A stretch of DNA of 6,334 nt from Bacillota bacterium (GTDB lineage: Bacteria; Bacillota_E; Sulfobacillia; Sulfobacillales; Sulfobacillaceae). A program made the translations under genes and the position numbers. Under the pieces are notes generated by a model. It did no database searches and was not told the origin of the DNA. It saw only the letters and a program-made list of their open reading frames with translations. Below, piece after piece: positions 1 through 5,926 of this stretch; positions within the stretch are counted from its first letter, which is position 1, and each line of letters begins with the position of its first letter. Where the stretch lies: contig JAKAAS010000109.1 in NCBI GenBank assembly GCA_021802225.1, positions 1 to 6,334 of the forward strand. Direction: 5' to 3'.

Positions 1-20
1 GGCGGGATGTATGAAGGGAC

Positions 21-56
21 CTGCACGCAAGACCCCATGGGGCTCTTTGCGTGCAG
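21..56 (-). terminator. Hairpin after SOR, probable terminator
   Basis: A long inverted repeat lies 14 nt after the SOR stop codon. CTGCACGCAA (21-30) pairs perfectly with TTGCGTGCAG (47-56), giving 10 bp. The stem continues inward, with two single-base bulges, through CCCC (33-36) against GGGG (39-42) around a very short loop. Read on the minus strand, the sequence after the hairpin is GTCCCTTCAT, which is only moderately U-rich, so this is not a textbook intrinsic terminator. It could also act as a 3' mRNA-stabilising structure. The stem itself is certain; the terminator role is inferred from its position. Confidence 0.6.
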
Positions 57-70
57 GCCGTGAATAAAAG

Positions 71-991
71 CTATTCATGCAGGTATTCGCGCCATGAGGT
101 ATCTTCCATCATCGGGTTCCACAAGGTGACATAGGGACCTTTGATGAGAGTGGCCAGCACCCGGTCGTGCTGTGCCCGGAATTTGGTGTTGATGACAACC
201 CGTGAAATGCCCATCATGGCCGAATTGAGATCCTGCCATTCCATGTGCACAATATATTCCGCGGGGGTTGCCTTGGCTTCGATCAACTTGAAGTTTCCCT
301 CTTTGTTGCGGGGAGGATATTCTCCTGTCGTCTGCAGCGCCTGGTGAATTCCTTCGGGATTCAGCTGGAAGCTGCCGATCGCAGAGGCGCCGATTTGTTT
401 GAGGACCATGTATCCCAGAAAACCCGGAGCTCTCTTGAACATCTGCATCAGGTCTTCCATCGCGGTTTCAAACTCTTGCTCCCGGCCGGGAATAACGCTG
501 TGGTCGGAGCCGGCAATCACGCGCTGCCCGTAGGGCAGAGACACTGCATCAGGGGTGGCTCCGGCCATGAAGGATGCGCCCAGCCGGGACGGGACGTCTG
601 TCATGGCCATGTTGTCGGGAAGATCGGCACTGGTGATTTCGTAAAGATTTTCCCATGGCCCCTCAATGATCATGCCCAGGCAGTTGGCGCACAGGCGGAA
701 AATGCTGTCAAACTGCTCGTAGTGCATTTCCTCGTGGTCCTGCCAATTCTTCCACATGGTGTACTGCCGGATGCCTAGCGGGTTGAGCTCGGCGTGCATG
801 TCCATCTTGGCGGCGCCGTACCGCCCGCCCATCGGGAACACCCCGATTTGCACATGGTTCTGAAATCCTACGAAACCGGAGTGATTGGCGGTGACCATGC
901 AGACCTTGGGGCCTACAGATTCGAACATGTTGAAACTGGAAGGCTGGTTGACAATTTTTGCATCGTTGATTGCTACAATAGGACGCGGCAT
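71..991 (-). CDS. sor: Sulfur oxygenase reductase
   Basis: 306 aa, full length for the family (archaeal members are about 308-311 aa). SOR is a cytoplasmic, cofactor-independent enzyme with a mononuclear non-haem iron site that converts elemental sulfur and O2 to sulfite, thiosulfate and sulfide; known members form 24-subunit hollow spheres. The N-terminus (MPRPIVAIND) and the VGPKVCMVTA, GFVGFQNH and KMDM blocks are characteristic. The iron ligands H86, H90 and E114 and the active-site cysteines C31, C101 and C104 all sit at the same numbers as in the Acidianus enzyme. The DHEEMH block holds both histidines. M294-M295 near the C-terminus match the paired methionines of the substrate entrance, and H164 and H275 appear to match zinc-site histidines. 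The ATG at 989-991 follows AAGGAGG with an 8-nt spacer. The stop is TAG at 71-73. It is divergent from the plus-strand genes and appears monocistronic, with a hairpin downstream. Position 133, usually Phe in the archaeal enzyme, is Val here. Family assignment is near certain; the residue equivalences rest on remembered alignments. Confidence 0.97.
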   Translation of the reverse strand: MPRPIVAINDAKIVNQPSSFNMFESVGPKVCMVTANHSGFVGFQNHVQIGVFPMGGRYGAAKMDMHAELNPLGIRQYTMWKNWQDHEEMHYEQFDSIFRLCANCLGMIIEGPWENLYEITSADLPDNMAMTDVPSRLGASFMAGATPDAVSLPYGQRVIAGSDHSVIPGREQEFETAMEDLMQMFKRAPGFLGYMVLKQIGASAIGSFQLNPEGIHQALQTTGEYPPRNKEGNFKLIEAKATPAEYIVHMEWQDLNSAMMGISRVVINTKFRAQHDRVLATLIKGPYVTLWNPMMEDTSWREYLHE

Positions 992-999
992 GCGGTACC

Positions 1000-1006
1000 C
1001 CTCCTT
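1000..1006 (-). promoter_or_regulatory. Strong Shine-Dalgarno site of SOR
   Basis: On the minus strand AAGGAGG reads from 1006 to 1000, followed by an 8-nt spacer (GGTACCGC) before the ATG at 991-989. This near-perfect match to the bacterial anti-Shine-Dalgarno sequence fixes the SOR start and argues for a bacterial host with efficient SOR translation. Confidence 0.9.
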
Positions 1007-1118
1007 GGGATAGAGATCTCGTTGGATCTTGTGGAAAATATAAGAACTAGCCCGTTATTTGTACTAACGTCGTCAGTTATTTAATGCGAATCCACCGATA
1101 TTTAACTCGGTAAAACCC

Positions 1119-1149
1119 ATTATAACTGCTGGGTTTCGAAAATGATCAA
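1119..1149 (-). promoter_or_regulatory. Candidate sigma-70-type promoter for SOR
   Basis: On the minus strand a perfect TATAAT (complement of 1119-1124) lies downstream of TTGATC (complement of 1144-1149). The spacer is 19 nt, longer than the optimal 17, so the -35 match is weak evidence. Transcription would start near 1112 and give a leader of about 120 nt before SOR. A second, poorer candidate is TATATT (complement of 1037-1042) with AGTACA 17 nt upstream. The AT-rich context supports a promoter somewhere in this stretch; which -10 is used cannot be decided from sequence. Confidence 0.45.
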
Positions 1150-1212
1150 GACGCCTCAAAAAATATCGAAAGCTGGTGCTGCCCTGCGGGGGTTCTTGCC
1201 GGGCAGGCTCGG

Positions 1213-1229
1213 CTGTGACAGAATCACAG
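1213..1229. promoter_or_regulatory. CTGTGA-N5-TCACAG palindrome, possible operator
   Basis: Two perfect 6-bp half sites are separated by 5 nt (CAGAA). The half-site sequence TGTGA/TCACA is the classic recognition element of CRP/FNR-family regulators, but their sites normally have a 6-nt spacer, so this one is a base short. Its centre is about 60 bp upstream of the DUF2079-like start and about 230 bp from the SOR start. It could instead act as a small RNA hairpin. The symmetry is seen directly; an operator role is inference. Confidence 0.35.
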
Positions 1230-1247
1230 GAAGGGAATAATGGACGT

Positions 1248-1263
1248 TTGCCCAGCCGGGCAA
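1248..1263 (+). promoter_or_regulatory. Hairpin just upstream of the 1281 gene's ribosome site
   Basis: TTGCCC and GGGCAA form a perfect 6-bp, GC-rich stem with a four-base AGCC loop. It ends 5 nt before the purine-rich AAAGAGG (1268-1274) that probably serves as the Shine-Dalgarno site of the gene starting at 1281. In an mRNA leader it could influence ribosome access or stability. No U-run follows, so it is unlikely to be a terminator. Function unproven. Confidence 0.35.
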
Positions 1264-1280
1264 TATGAAAGAGGCGGAGC

Positions 1281-2666
1281 ATGACCGACGATGTATGGAT
1301 TAGGCCGGAAAAGGAAAAATTGGGCGAGGCACTGGGGGTCGGTTCTTGGACCCGGGTTTTTGCTTATGCCGCTATTGTGGTATCGGCGCAGATTCTGCGC
1401 TGGAGCTTGTTTGTGGCTCACGGCTTTGACCTGGGCTACTACCAGCAGGGGATGGCGGCTCTGGTGCATTACGGGCCGTGGGCCCGTTCCCTGTATACGG
1501 GCCGCGGCGTGCTGGCGCCCAACAGCGCCTGGCTTGCCGTGGTTCTAGCCTACCCAGCGGTCTGGCTCGGCACCGGATTCCTGTTTTTGGCGGAGAGCCT
1601 GGCCATTGCTTCCGGATATTTCCCGCTGATGCGCCTGGCCCGCGCCTGGTCGGTGCCTGCGGACGCCGCATCCTTTGTTGGGGCTCTGTACCTGCTGAGC
1701 CCTTTGCTGATTGCGGGCAATCTGTACGATTTCCACATGAGCATGCTGGCCGTGCCCCTGGTCTTGTTTGCCCTGGCAGCCATGGCGGAACAAAGGTTCG
1801 GCTGGTATCTGGCTTTTATGGCGCTGCTGACCGGCTGCGGGAGCAAGGCCGCCATCGCCATGCTGCTGGTGGCGGTGATTGCCACCTTCCGGCGAACCGG
1901 GTGGCAGTGGGGAGCCGTTTCCCTGCTCGGAGTTCTGGCATGGATGCTGCTCGGGCTTCACCTGCACAGCGGCAATATCGCCCAGCTGGGCTGGGTCAGC
2001 ATCCCCTGGACTCAGCGGGTAGGGGACCGGGCCATCATTTACGCGGGGTGGGTGCTAGCTCCTTTCGTGCTCATCTTGGGGGCGGTGGGGGTAAGGTGGC
2101 GCAAATTCCCGGTCAGCTTTTACGGTCTTCTGGCTTTAGTCTATCTGGCGGGGAATGTGCTGTCGACCGTGCCTGCCGAGACGTCGCCGTTTGACCAGAA
2201 GTCCGCGCTGATGGTCCCCTTTTTCCTGCTGGCGCTGCTGGATGTGGCGGCGAGGCACAAGGCTCCCTGGCCGGCCAAGGTGCGCACCGGGGGGGTAGCG
2301 GTGATGCTGGCGATGCTGGTGGTGATGAGCGCCGACTTCTATCATTCCGCCTGGCGGGTCCGGCCCGCCAACGGTCTGGCGCTTGAACATGCGCTGGCCA
2401 CAGTAAGCCTCGCGCACCCCGTGTACGCGCAGAATAATGTGCTGCCCCATCTGGGTTTTACGGTCAACCAGGTGCCTTTCAGCCGTCTTGACCTGTCGCA
2501 TTTGGCGCCAGGTTCCGAAATTGTGTGGGATACCCAGTTCAGCGACCACACGGCGCCCGCTTCCGTTTACCGGGCGGTGGCCGCGCTGGCGGCCAATAAG
2601 AGCCGGGCCCGGGTGATTTACGACCAGGGCGGGGTGCAGGTGCTGAAAATTGTCGGCCAGCCGTAA
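1281..2666 (+). CDS. DUF2079-like multi-pass membrane protein
   Basis: 461 aa, strongly hydrophobic, with about ten predicted membrane segments (roughly residues 25-45, 84-108, 130-146, 153-168, 174-200, 208-226, 250-270, 278-296, 308-322, 336-352) and a soluble C-terminal tail (353-461). Features shared with the DUF2079 family of uncharacterised membrane proteins, which look related to GT-C-type glycosyltransferases, are the FDLGYYQQ block (49-56), the YDFH block (149-152) before a hydrophobic helix, and a VYAQNNVLPHLGF block (381-393) in the tail. It is on the short side of what I recall for the family (450-600 aa). The Lys-Glu-Asp stretch I recall after the fifth helix is GSKAA (187-191) here, and the usual HFSP-like motif before the second helix is LAPNS (78-82), so a changed or lost activity is possible. 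The ATG at 1281 follows AAAGAGG with a 6-nt spacer. It lies upstream of polysaccharide export genes, which suggests but does not prove a role in surface glycan assembly. Substrate unknown. Confidence 0.78.
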   Translation: MTDDVWIRPEKEKLGEALGVGSWTRVFAYAAIVVSAQILRWSLFVAHGFDLGYYQQGMAALVHYGPWARSLYTGRGVLAPNSAWLAVVLAYPAVWLGTGFLFLAESLAIASGYFPLMRLARAWSVPADAASFVGALYLLSPLLIAGNLYDFHMSMLAVPLVLFALAAMAEQRFGWYLAFMALLTGCGSKAAIAMLLVAVIATFRRTGWQWGAVSLLGVLAWMLLGLHLHSGNIAQLGWVSIPWTQRVGDRAIIYAGWVLAPFVLILGAVGVRWRKFPVSFYGLLALVYLAGNVLSTVPAETSPFDQKSALMVPFFLLALLDVAARHKAPWPAKVRTGGVAVMLAMLVVMSADFYHSAWRVRPANGLALEHALATVSLAHPVYAQNNVLPHLGFTVNQVPFSRLDLSHLAPGSEIVWDTQFSDHTAPASVYRAVAALAANKSRARVIYDQGGVQVLKIVGQP

Positions 2667-2680
2667 TGCACGGCGCAGTG

Positions 2681-2709
2681 TTGGCAATAAGCCGTGAGAT
2701 GTCTAAAAT
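2681..2709 (+). promoter_or_regulatory. Sigma-70-type promoter for the export operon
   Basis: TTGGCA (2681-2686) and TAAAAT (2704-2709) each differ from the consensus hexamers by one base and are separated by the optimal 17 nt. Transcription would start near 2716, giving a leader of about 50 nt before the GTG at 2767. It sits in the 100-bp gap after the DUF2079-like gene, where I see no terminator, so read-through from upstream is also possible. Confidence 0.65.
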
Positions 2710-2766
2710 TAGCGAAGGCATGCGAATCGGCTGAGTGGCTGCGAGAAAGCAAAGGGAGCGAAGAAG

Positions 2767-3624
2767 GTGTCACATTCTGTACGGGTAGATGGCCAAGAGG
2801 CGCAGGCGCCCCATACTCCGGAACCCCAGGCGGGGTCGGTATGGAAGGCGCGGTGGCGTCAACTGCTGCTGGGCGTGGAATTGACCCGCAATCTAGCGGT
2901 GCGCGACGTGGAGACCCGCTATAAGCATTCGATTCTCGGGCTGTACTGGGCGATTATCAATCCGCTGGTGACGGCAGGGATTTTCGGATTTGTCTTTGGG
3001 GTGATTTTTCATGAATCCAGCAAGCCTATTCCCTATGTGGTGTTTATGCTGACAGGCATTACCTTCTGGAACTTTTTCGCCAACGGCATCATGTCGGCGG
3101 TGGGAAGTGTTTCGGGAAACGCTTCTTTGCTGGCTAAAATCTATTTTCCGCGGATTGTGCTGCCGACGGCAGCCGTCCTGGCCCGCTTCATCGACTTTAT
3201 GTTTTCGCTGGGTGTCCTGATTGTGTTTATTCTCTTATACCATACCCCGATCTGCTGGAGTACCTTGTGGATTCCTTTCATTCTTGTCCTGCAGGTGTTC
3301 TTCACGCTGGGGATCGGCTACCTGGTGGCGGCTTTGAACGTGCTCTACCGTGACATCAATCAGCTGATGGGGCTCTTGCTGCTGGTGTGGATGTACTTTT
3401 CACCGGTGATGTACCCCATCACCAATTTGAAGCCCAGTCTGCGCAGCATTCTCTTGATGAATCCCATCGGCAGCATCCTGCAGATGGAGCGCGATGTGAT
3501 ATTCACGGGGCACCTGCAATATCCGCAGTTTGCCTGGGGAGCTGTCGCATGGACCGCCTTTGTGTTTATGGCCGGCATCAGTTTATTCCGCCGCATTGAG
3601 CCGATGTTTTCCGAGGTGATGTAA
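2767..3624 (+). CDS. ABC-2 type polysaccharide exporter, permease subunit
   Basis: 285 aa, the usual size for the Wzm/TagG/KpsM-type permease family. These form the membrane channel of ABC exporters that move lipid-linked polysaccharide or teichoic-acid-like polymers across the cytoplasmic membrane. The N-terminal 30 residues are polar. The amphipathic coupling region follows, with the hallmark RDVETRYKHS (46-55) and LGLYW (57-61) motifs. Membrane segments fall near 63-82, 90-112, 138-158, 165-190, 203-218 and 256-274. NVLYRDI (191-197) and FSPVMYP (211-217) are typical of the second half. The start is GTG at 2767, with AAAGGGAG (2751-2758) and an 8-nt spacer; no better start exists nearby. 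The TAA stop abuts the ATG of the ATPase gene with no gap, so the two subunits should be made together. It carries the -10/-35 promoter described at 2681. Assignment to the family is firm; the exact polymer is unknown. Confidence 0.95.
   Translation: MSHSVRVDGQEAQAPHTPEPQAGSVWKARWRQLLLGVELTRNLAVRDVETRYKHSILGLYWAIINPLVTAGIFGFVFGVIFHESSKPIPYVVFMLTGITFWNFFANGIMSAVGSVSGNASLLAKIYFPRIVLPTAAVLARFIDFMFSLGVLIVFILLYHTPICWSTLWIPFILVLQVFFTLGIGYLVAALNVLYRDINQLMGLLLLVWMYFSPVMYPITNLKPSLRSILLMNPIGSILQMERDVIFTGHLQYPQFAWGAVAWTAFVFMAGISLFRRIEPMFSEVM
3613..3620 (+). promoter_or_regulatory. Shine-Dalgarno of the ATPase inside the permease gene
   Basis: GAGGTGAT, an extended match to the 16S anti-Shine-Dalgarno sequence, lies within the last codons of the permease, with the TAA stop (3622-3624) between it and the ATPase ATG at 3625. 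The arrangement implies translational coupling of the two transporter subunits. Confidence 0.8.
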
Positions 3625-4821
3625 ATGGCCCATATTGAAGTGGAGCATGTCTGGAAACGGTTTCTGCTGCGCAAGGACCGGGCCGACAGTGTCGGCCAGC
3701 TTTTGACCCGGATGATCCCCAAAGGGCGCAGGAAGCCTCCCAGCGAGCCCTTCTGGGCCCTGCGCGACGTGTCTCTCGACATGCCGGCAGGCCATTCATT
3801 TGGCATTGTGGGCAACAACGGCTCCGGCAAGAGCACCCTTTTGAAAATTCTCACCCGCACTATGAGTCCCACCGAGGGACACGTCAAGCTGCACGGCCGG
3901 GTTTCCGCACTGGTGGAGCTGGGCGCAGGATTTCATCCGGATTTCACGGGCCGGGAGAATGTCTATTTAAACGCGTCCATTTTGGGGATCGGGCGCAAGG
4001 CCATTGAGAAAAAGATGGAGGAGATCATAGAATTTGCGGAGATCCGGCCCTTCATCGATACACCCGTCAAGTATTACTCATCTGGAATGCATGCCCGTCT
4101 GGGTTTTGCCGTCGCCACCAGTGTCGACCCTGAAATATTGATTGTGGACGAAATCTTGGCGGTGGGCGACGAAGCTTTCCAGCAAAAGTGCATGGACCGG
4201 ATTTTTCACATGAAGAGGGAGGGCACCAGCATCCTATTGGTCTCCCATGACCTGTCGTCCATTGAGCGGCTGATGGACCAGGCCATCTGGATCAGCAAGG
4301 GTGTCATGCAGAAAACCGGACTGCCCCGCGACGTGGTGCTGGCGTACCGGAAAAGTCTGATGGACCAAAGCCGCGCGCCTGCGGCGGAATCCGAGCAGGC
4401 ACCGGCCCACATTGGCCCCATACAGGTCCAGGAAGCGTTTCTAGTCAGCCACGGCCAGCGGGTGGATACACTCTCTTCCGGGGAACAGGTCTCCGTGACG
4501 CTGGATTTGCGCAATGACAGCAGCCAGGAATTTTTAGGGCACGTCAGTCTGGTTCTCAGACGCCCTGACGGGCTGGAACTGGCCACTTTCTCCACAGTGC
4601 TTGACAATGCGCCCGTGCGTCTCAAGCCCGGGGTGAACCGGCTGAGCATGGATTTGGCCAACCTCTTTCTGACCACGGGAGAGTACGACGTGACCTGCGC
4701 GGTGTACGACGAAAATGGGCGGCGCCTGGACGAGTGGCCAGGGGTCTTGGCGGTGCACATTCAGTCGATGCGGAACACCCCTGGATTACTGGTGCTGCCC
4801 CATACCTGGAGGATGGGCTGA
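3625..4821 (+). CDS. Polysaccharide ABC exporter ATPase with Wzt-type C-terminal domain
   Basis: 398 aa, cytoplasmic partner of the permease encoded immediately upstream. The nucleotide-binding domain (about 1-245) has Walker A GNNGSGKST (63-71), a signature region YYSSGMHARLG (150-160), Walker B ILIVDE (171-176) and the switch histidine H208 in LVSHD. All catalytic elements are intact. The GRVSALVELGAGFHPDFTGREN stretch (around 91-112) is characteristic of the Wzt/TagH/KpsT export subfamily. A linker (about 246-264, rich in Ala, Gln and Glu) leads to a C-terminal domain (about 265-395) predicted to be a beta sandwich of the Wzt carbohydrate-binding type; in characterised Wzt proteins this domain recognises the terminally modified end of the glycan before export. 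The ATG directly follows the permease stop and is served by GAGGTGAT. The next gene starts 1 nt after the TGA. Family certain; glycan specificity unknown. Confidence 0.96.
   Translation: MAHIEVEHVWKRFLLRKDRADSVGQLLTRMIPKGRRKPPSEPFWALRDVSLDMPAGHSFGIVGNNGSGKSTLLKILTRTMSPTEGHVKLHGRVSALVELGAGFHPDFTGRENVYLNASILGIGRKAIEKKMEEIIEFAEIRPFIDTPVKYYSSGMHARLGFAVATSVDPEILIVDEILAVGDEAFQQKCMDRIFHMKREGTSILLVSHDLSSIERLMDQAIWISKGVMQKTGLPRDVVLAYRKSLMDQSRAPAAESEQAPAHIGPIQVQEAFLVSHGQRVDTLSSGEQVSVTLDLRNDSSQEFLGHVSLVLRRPDGLELATFSTVLDNAPVRLKPGVNRLSMDLANLFLTTGEYDVTCAVYDENGRRLDEWPGVLAVHIQSMRNTPGLLVLPHTWRMG
4808..4812 (+). promoter_or_regulatory. Shine-Dalgarno fixing the GTG start at 4823
   Basis: GGAGG lies in the last codons of the ATPase gene, 10 nt before the GTG at 4823-4825. 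It selects this GTG over in-frame upstream ATG codons that lie deep inside the ATPase gene (the first at 4715). Confidence 0.75.
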
Positions 4822-4822
4822 C

Positions 4823-5926
4823 GTGGGCTCCTGTGTGATTGCCGTGGATGCCCGCTATGGACTGCAAAGTCCGCGGAGGGGAATCGGAGAGTATGTGTTC
4901 CAGTTGATGCGCCGCCTGGCCGATATGCCCCGGTCCTATGACCTCCGGTTGTATGGGGACCGCAGCGCCGACCCGTCCGTAGTGCGGGAGTTTCAGGCGG
5001 CCTATGCGGTGGAGATTTTGTCTGCGCCGAATTTCTTTTGGTGGGAGCAGCGCGTATTTCCTCTCGCCGTCCGGCAGCACCAACTGGTGCACGCGACTGC
5101 CAATATAGCCCCGCTGCTCTCCTTTGTGCCCGTGGTGATGACGGTGCACGACGTGATTGAATGGCGCCGGGGCCATCTCTTTGGCGGAAAGATCCCCTGG
5201 CGCCACCACTTGAGCCGCCTGTACCGCATGAATGCCCTAAAGCGGGCCGCTCCCCGTGCCCAGCTCATCTTAACGGTGTCGCGCCATGCGGCCAGCGATA
5301 TCGAGGCAGTGCTGGGGGTGCCGCGAGAGCGGATTGTTGTCACCCCTCTGGCGCCGAAATATTCCCCCGGGGAGGTGACATGGCCCAAGGATCCCTATGT
5401 GCTGGCCTTAGGAGCTCTAGATCCCCGGAAGAATACCGCCGGAATGCTGGAGGCGGCTCGTGAACTTGCGGCACTCGGCATTGGTGTCAAGATTGTGGGA
5501 ATGGAGGCCAGGCGCCAGGCGCAATTCCTGGTGCCTGAGGTCCCAAATCTTGAAGTGCTGGGCATGGTGGGCGATGACAGGCTTGAGGAGCTGTACCGCC
5601 GGGCCGGCTGCTTTGTCTATCCCAGTCTGTATGAGGGGTTTGGCCTGCCGGTGCTGGAAGCGATGGCTTTGGGCTGTCCCGTCGTCACAGGGGGAAACAG
5701 TTCCCTGCCGGAAGTGGCGGGGACCGCAGCCGCGCTGGCAGACACCCTCGACCCCCACGCCATTGCGCAAGCGGTCCAGCAAATTATGGGCGACCCGGTG
5801 CGGCAAAGAGAGATGGCCGAGCAGGGGTTGGCCTGGGCGGGAACTTTCGACTGGCAGACGACGGCGGACCTGACCCACCAGAGCTATGAACAGGTTTTGC
5901 ATCATTTAGGTCACGGTGCCTTATGA
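4823..5926 (+). CDS. GT4-type glycosyltransferase
   Basis: 367 aa from the GTG at 4823; a typical length for a GT-B fold enzyme of family GT4, which transfers a sugar from a nucleotide-sugar donor to a growing glycan on the cytoplasmic face. The N-terminal acceptor domain opens with a short beta strand (CVIAVDAR, 4-11) and a glycine-containing GIGEYV motif (20-25), and holds TVHDVIEW (107-114) and TVSRHAASDI (151-160). The C-terminal donor domain starts near 192, with GALDPRKNT (197-205) and the EX7E motif E271/E279 within SLYEGFGLPVLEAMALG. The reading frame is open back to 4715, but that start would overlap the ATPase by 107 nt and add 36 non-family residues. The GTG at 4823, 1 nt after the ATPase stop, has GGAGG upstream and gives the expected N-terminus. 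The stop overlaps the next gene's start (ATGA). The architecture resembles mannosyl- or related hexosyltransferases of this family, but donor and acceptor cannot be read from sequence. Confidence 0.93.
   Translation: MGSCVIAVDARYGLQSPRRGIGEYVFQLMRRLADMPRSYDLRLYGDRSADPSVVREFQAAYAVEILSAPNFFWWEQRVFPLAVRQHQLVHATANIAPLLSFVPVVMTVHDVIEWRRGHLFGGKIPWRHHLSRLYRMNALKRAAPRAQLILTVSRHAASDIEAVLGVPRERIVVTPLAPKYSPGEVTWPKDPYVLALGALDPRKNTAGMLEAARELAALGIGVKIVGMEARRQAQFLVPEVPNLEVLGMVGDDRLEELYRRAGCFVYPSLYEGFGLPVLEAMALGCPVVTGGNSSLPEVAGTAAALADTLDPHAIAQAVQQIMGDPVRQREMAEQGLAWAGTFDWQTTADLTHQSYEQVLHHLGHGAL

Larger units (their letters stand above)
992..1280. other. Divergent intergenic region with inverted repeats
   Basis: 289 bp between the divergent starts of SOR and the DUF2079-like gene. 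The SOR half (about 1020-1170) is clearly AT-richer than the coding sequence. Visible inverted repeats are: ACCGA/TCGGT (1094-1098 and 1107-1111), just downstream of the candidate SOR -10; CTGCCC/GGGCAG (1179-1184 and 1201-1206, 16-nt loop); CTGTGA/TCACAG (1213-1218 and 1224-1229); and TTGCCC/GGGCAA (1248-1253 and 1258-1263, 4-nt loop). GAGATCTC (1013-1020) is an 8-bp palindrome in the SOR leader. I found no convincing plus-strand promoter for the DUF2079-like gene. No convincing small gene is present. Confidence 0.7.

Noticed and set aside
1073..1282. Minus-strand open frame of 69 codons in the intergenic region
   Set aside because: No family resemblance, no good ribosome site, ends within the candidate SOR promoter region and runs through the inverted repeats; best explained as chance.
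2660..2674. GCCGT/ACGGC hairpin across the stop codon of the DUF2079-like gene as a terminator
   Set aside because: Only a 5-bp stem and no following T-run; too weak to call.
2136..2687. Minus-strand open frame of 183 codons opposite the DUF2079-like gene
   Set aside because: Arg/His/Gln/Pro-rich composition typical of the complement of a GC-rich membrane protein gene; no recognisable domain.
4206..4760. Minus-strand open frame of 184 codons opposite the ATPase
   Set aside because: Ser/Arg-rich antisense translation of a well-supported gene with no domain signal.
4715..4822. Upstream ATG start for the first glycosyltransferase
   Set aside because: It would overlap the ATPase gene by 107 nt and add 36 residues with no family similarity, and GGAGG supports the GTG at 4823 instead.
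4622..5209. Minus-strand open frame of 195 codons
   Set aside because: Antisense to the end of the ATPase and start of the glycosyltransferase, both clearly real; low-complexity shadow composition.
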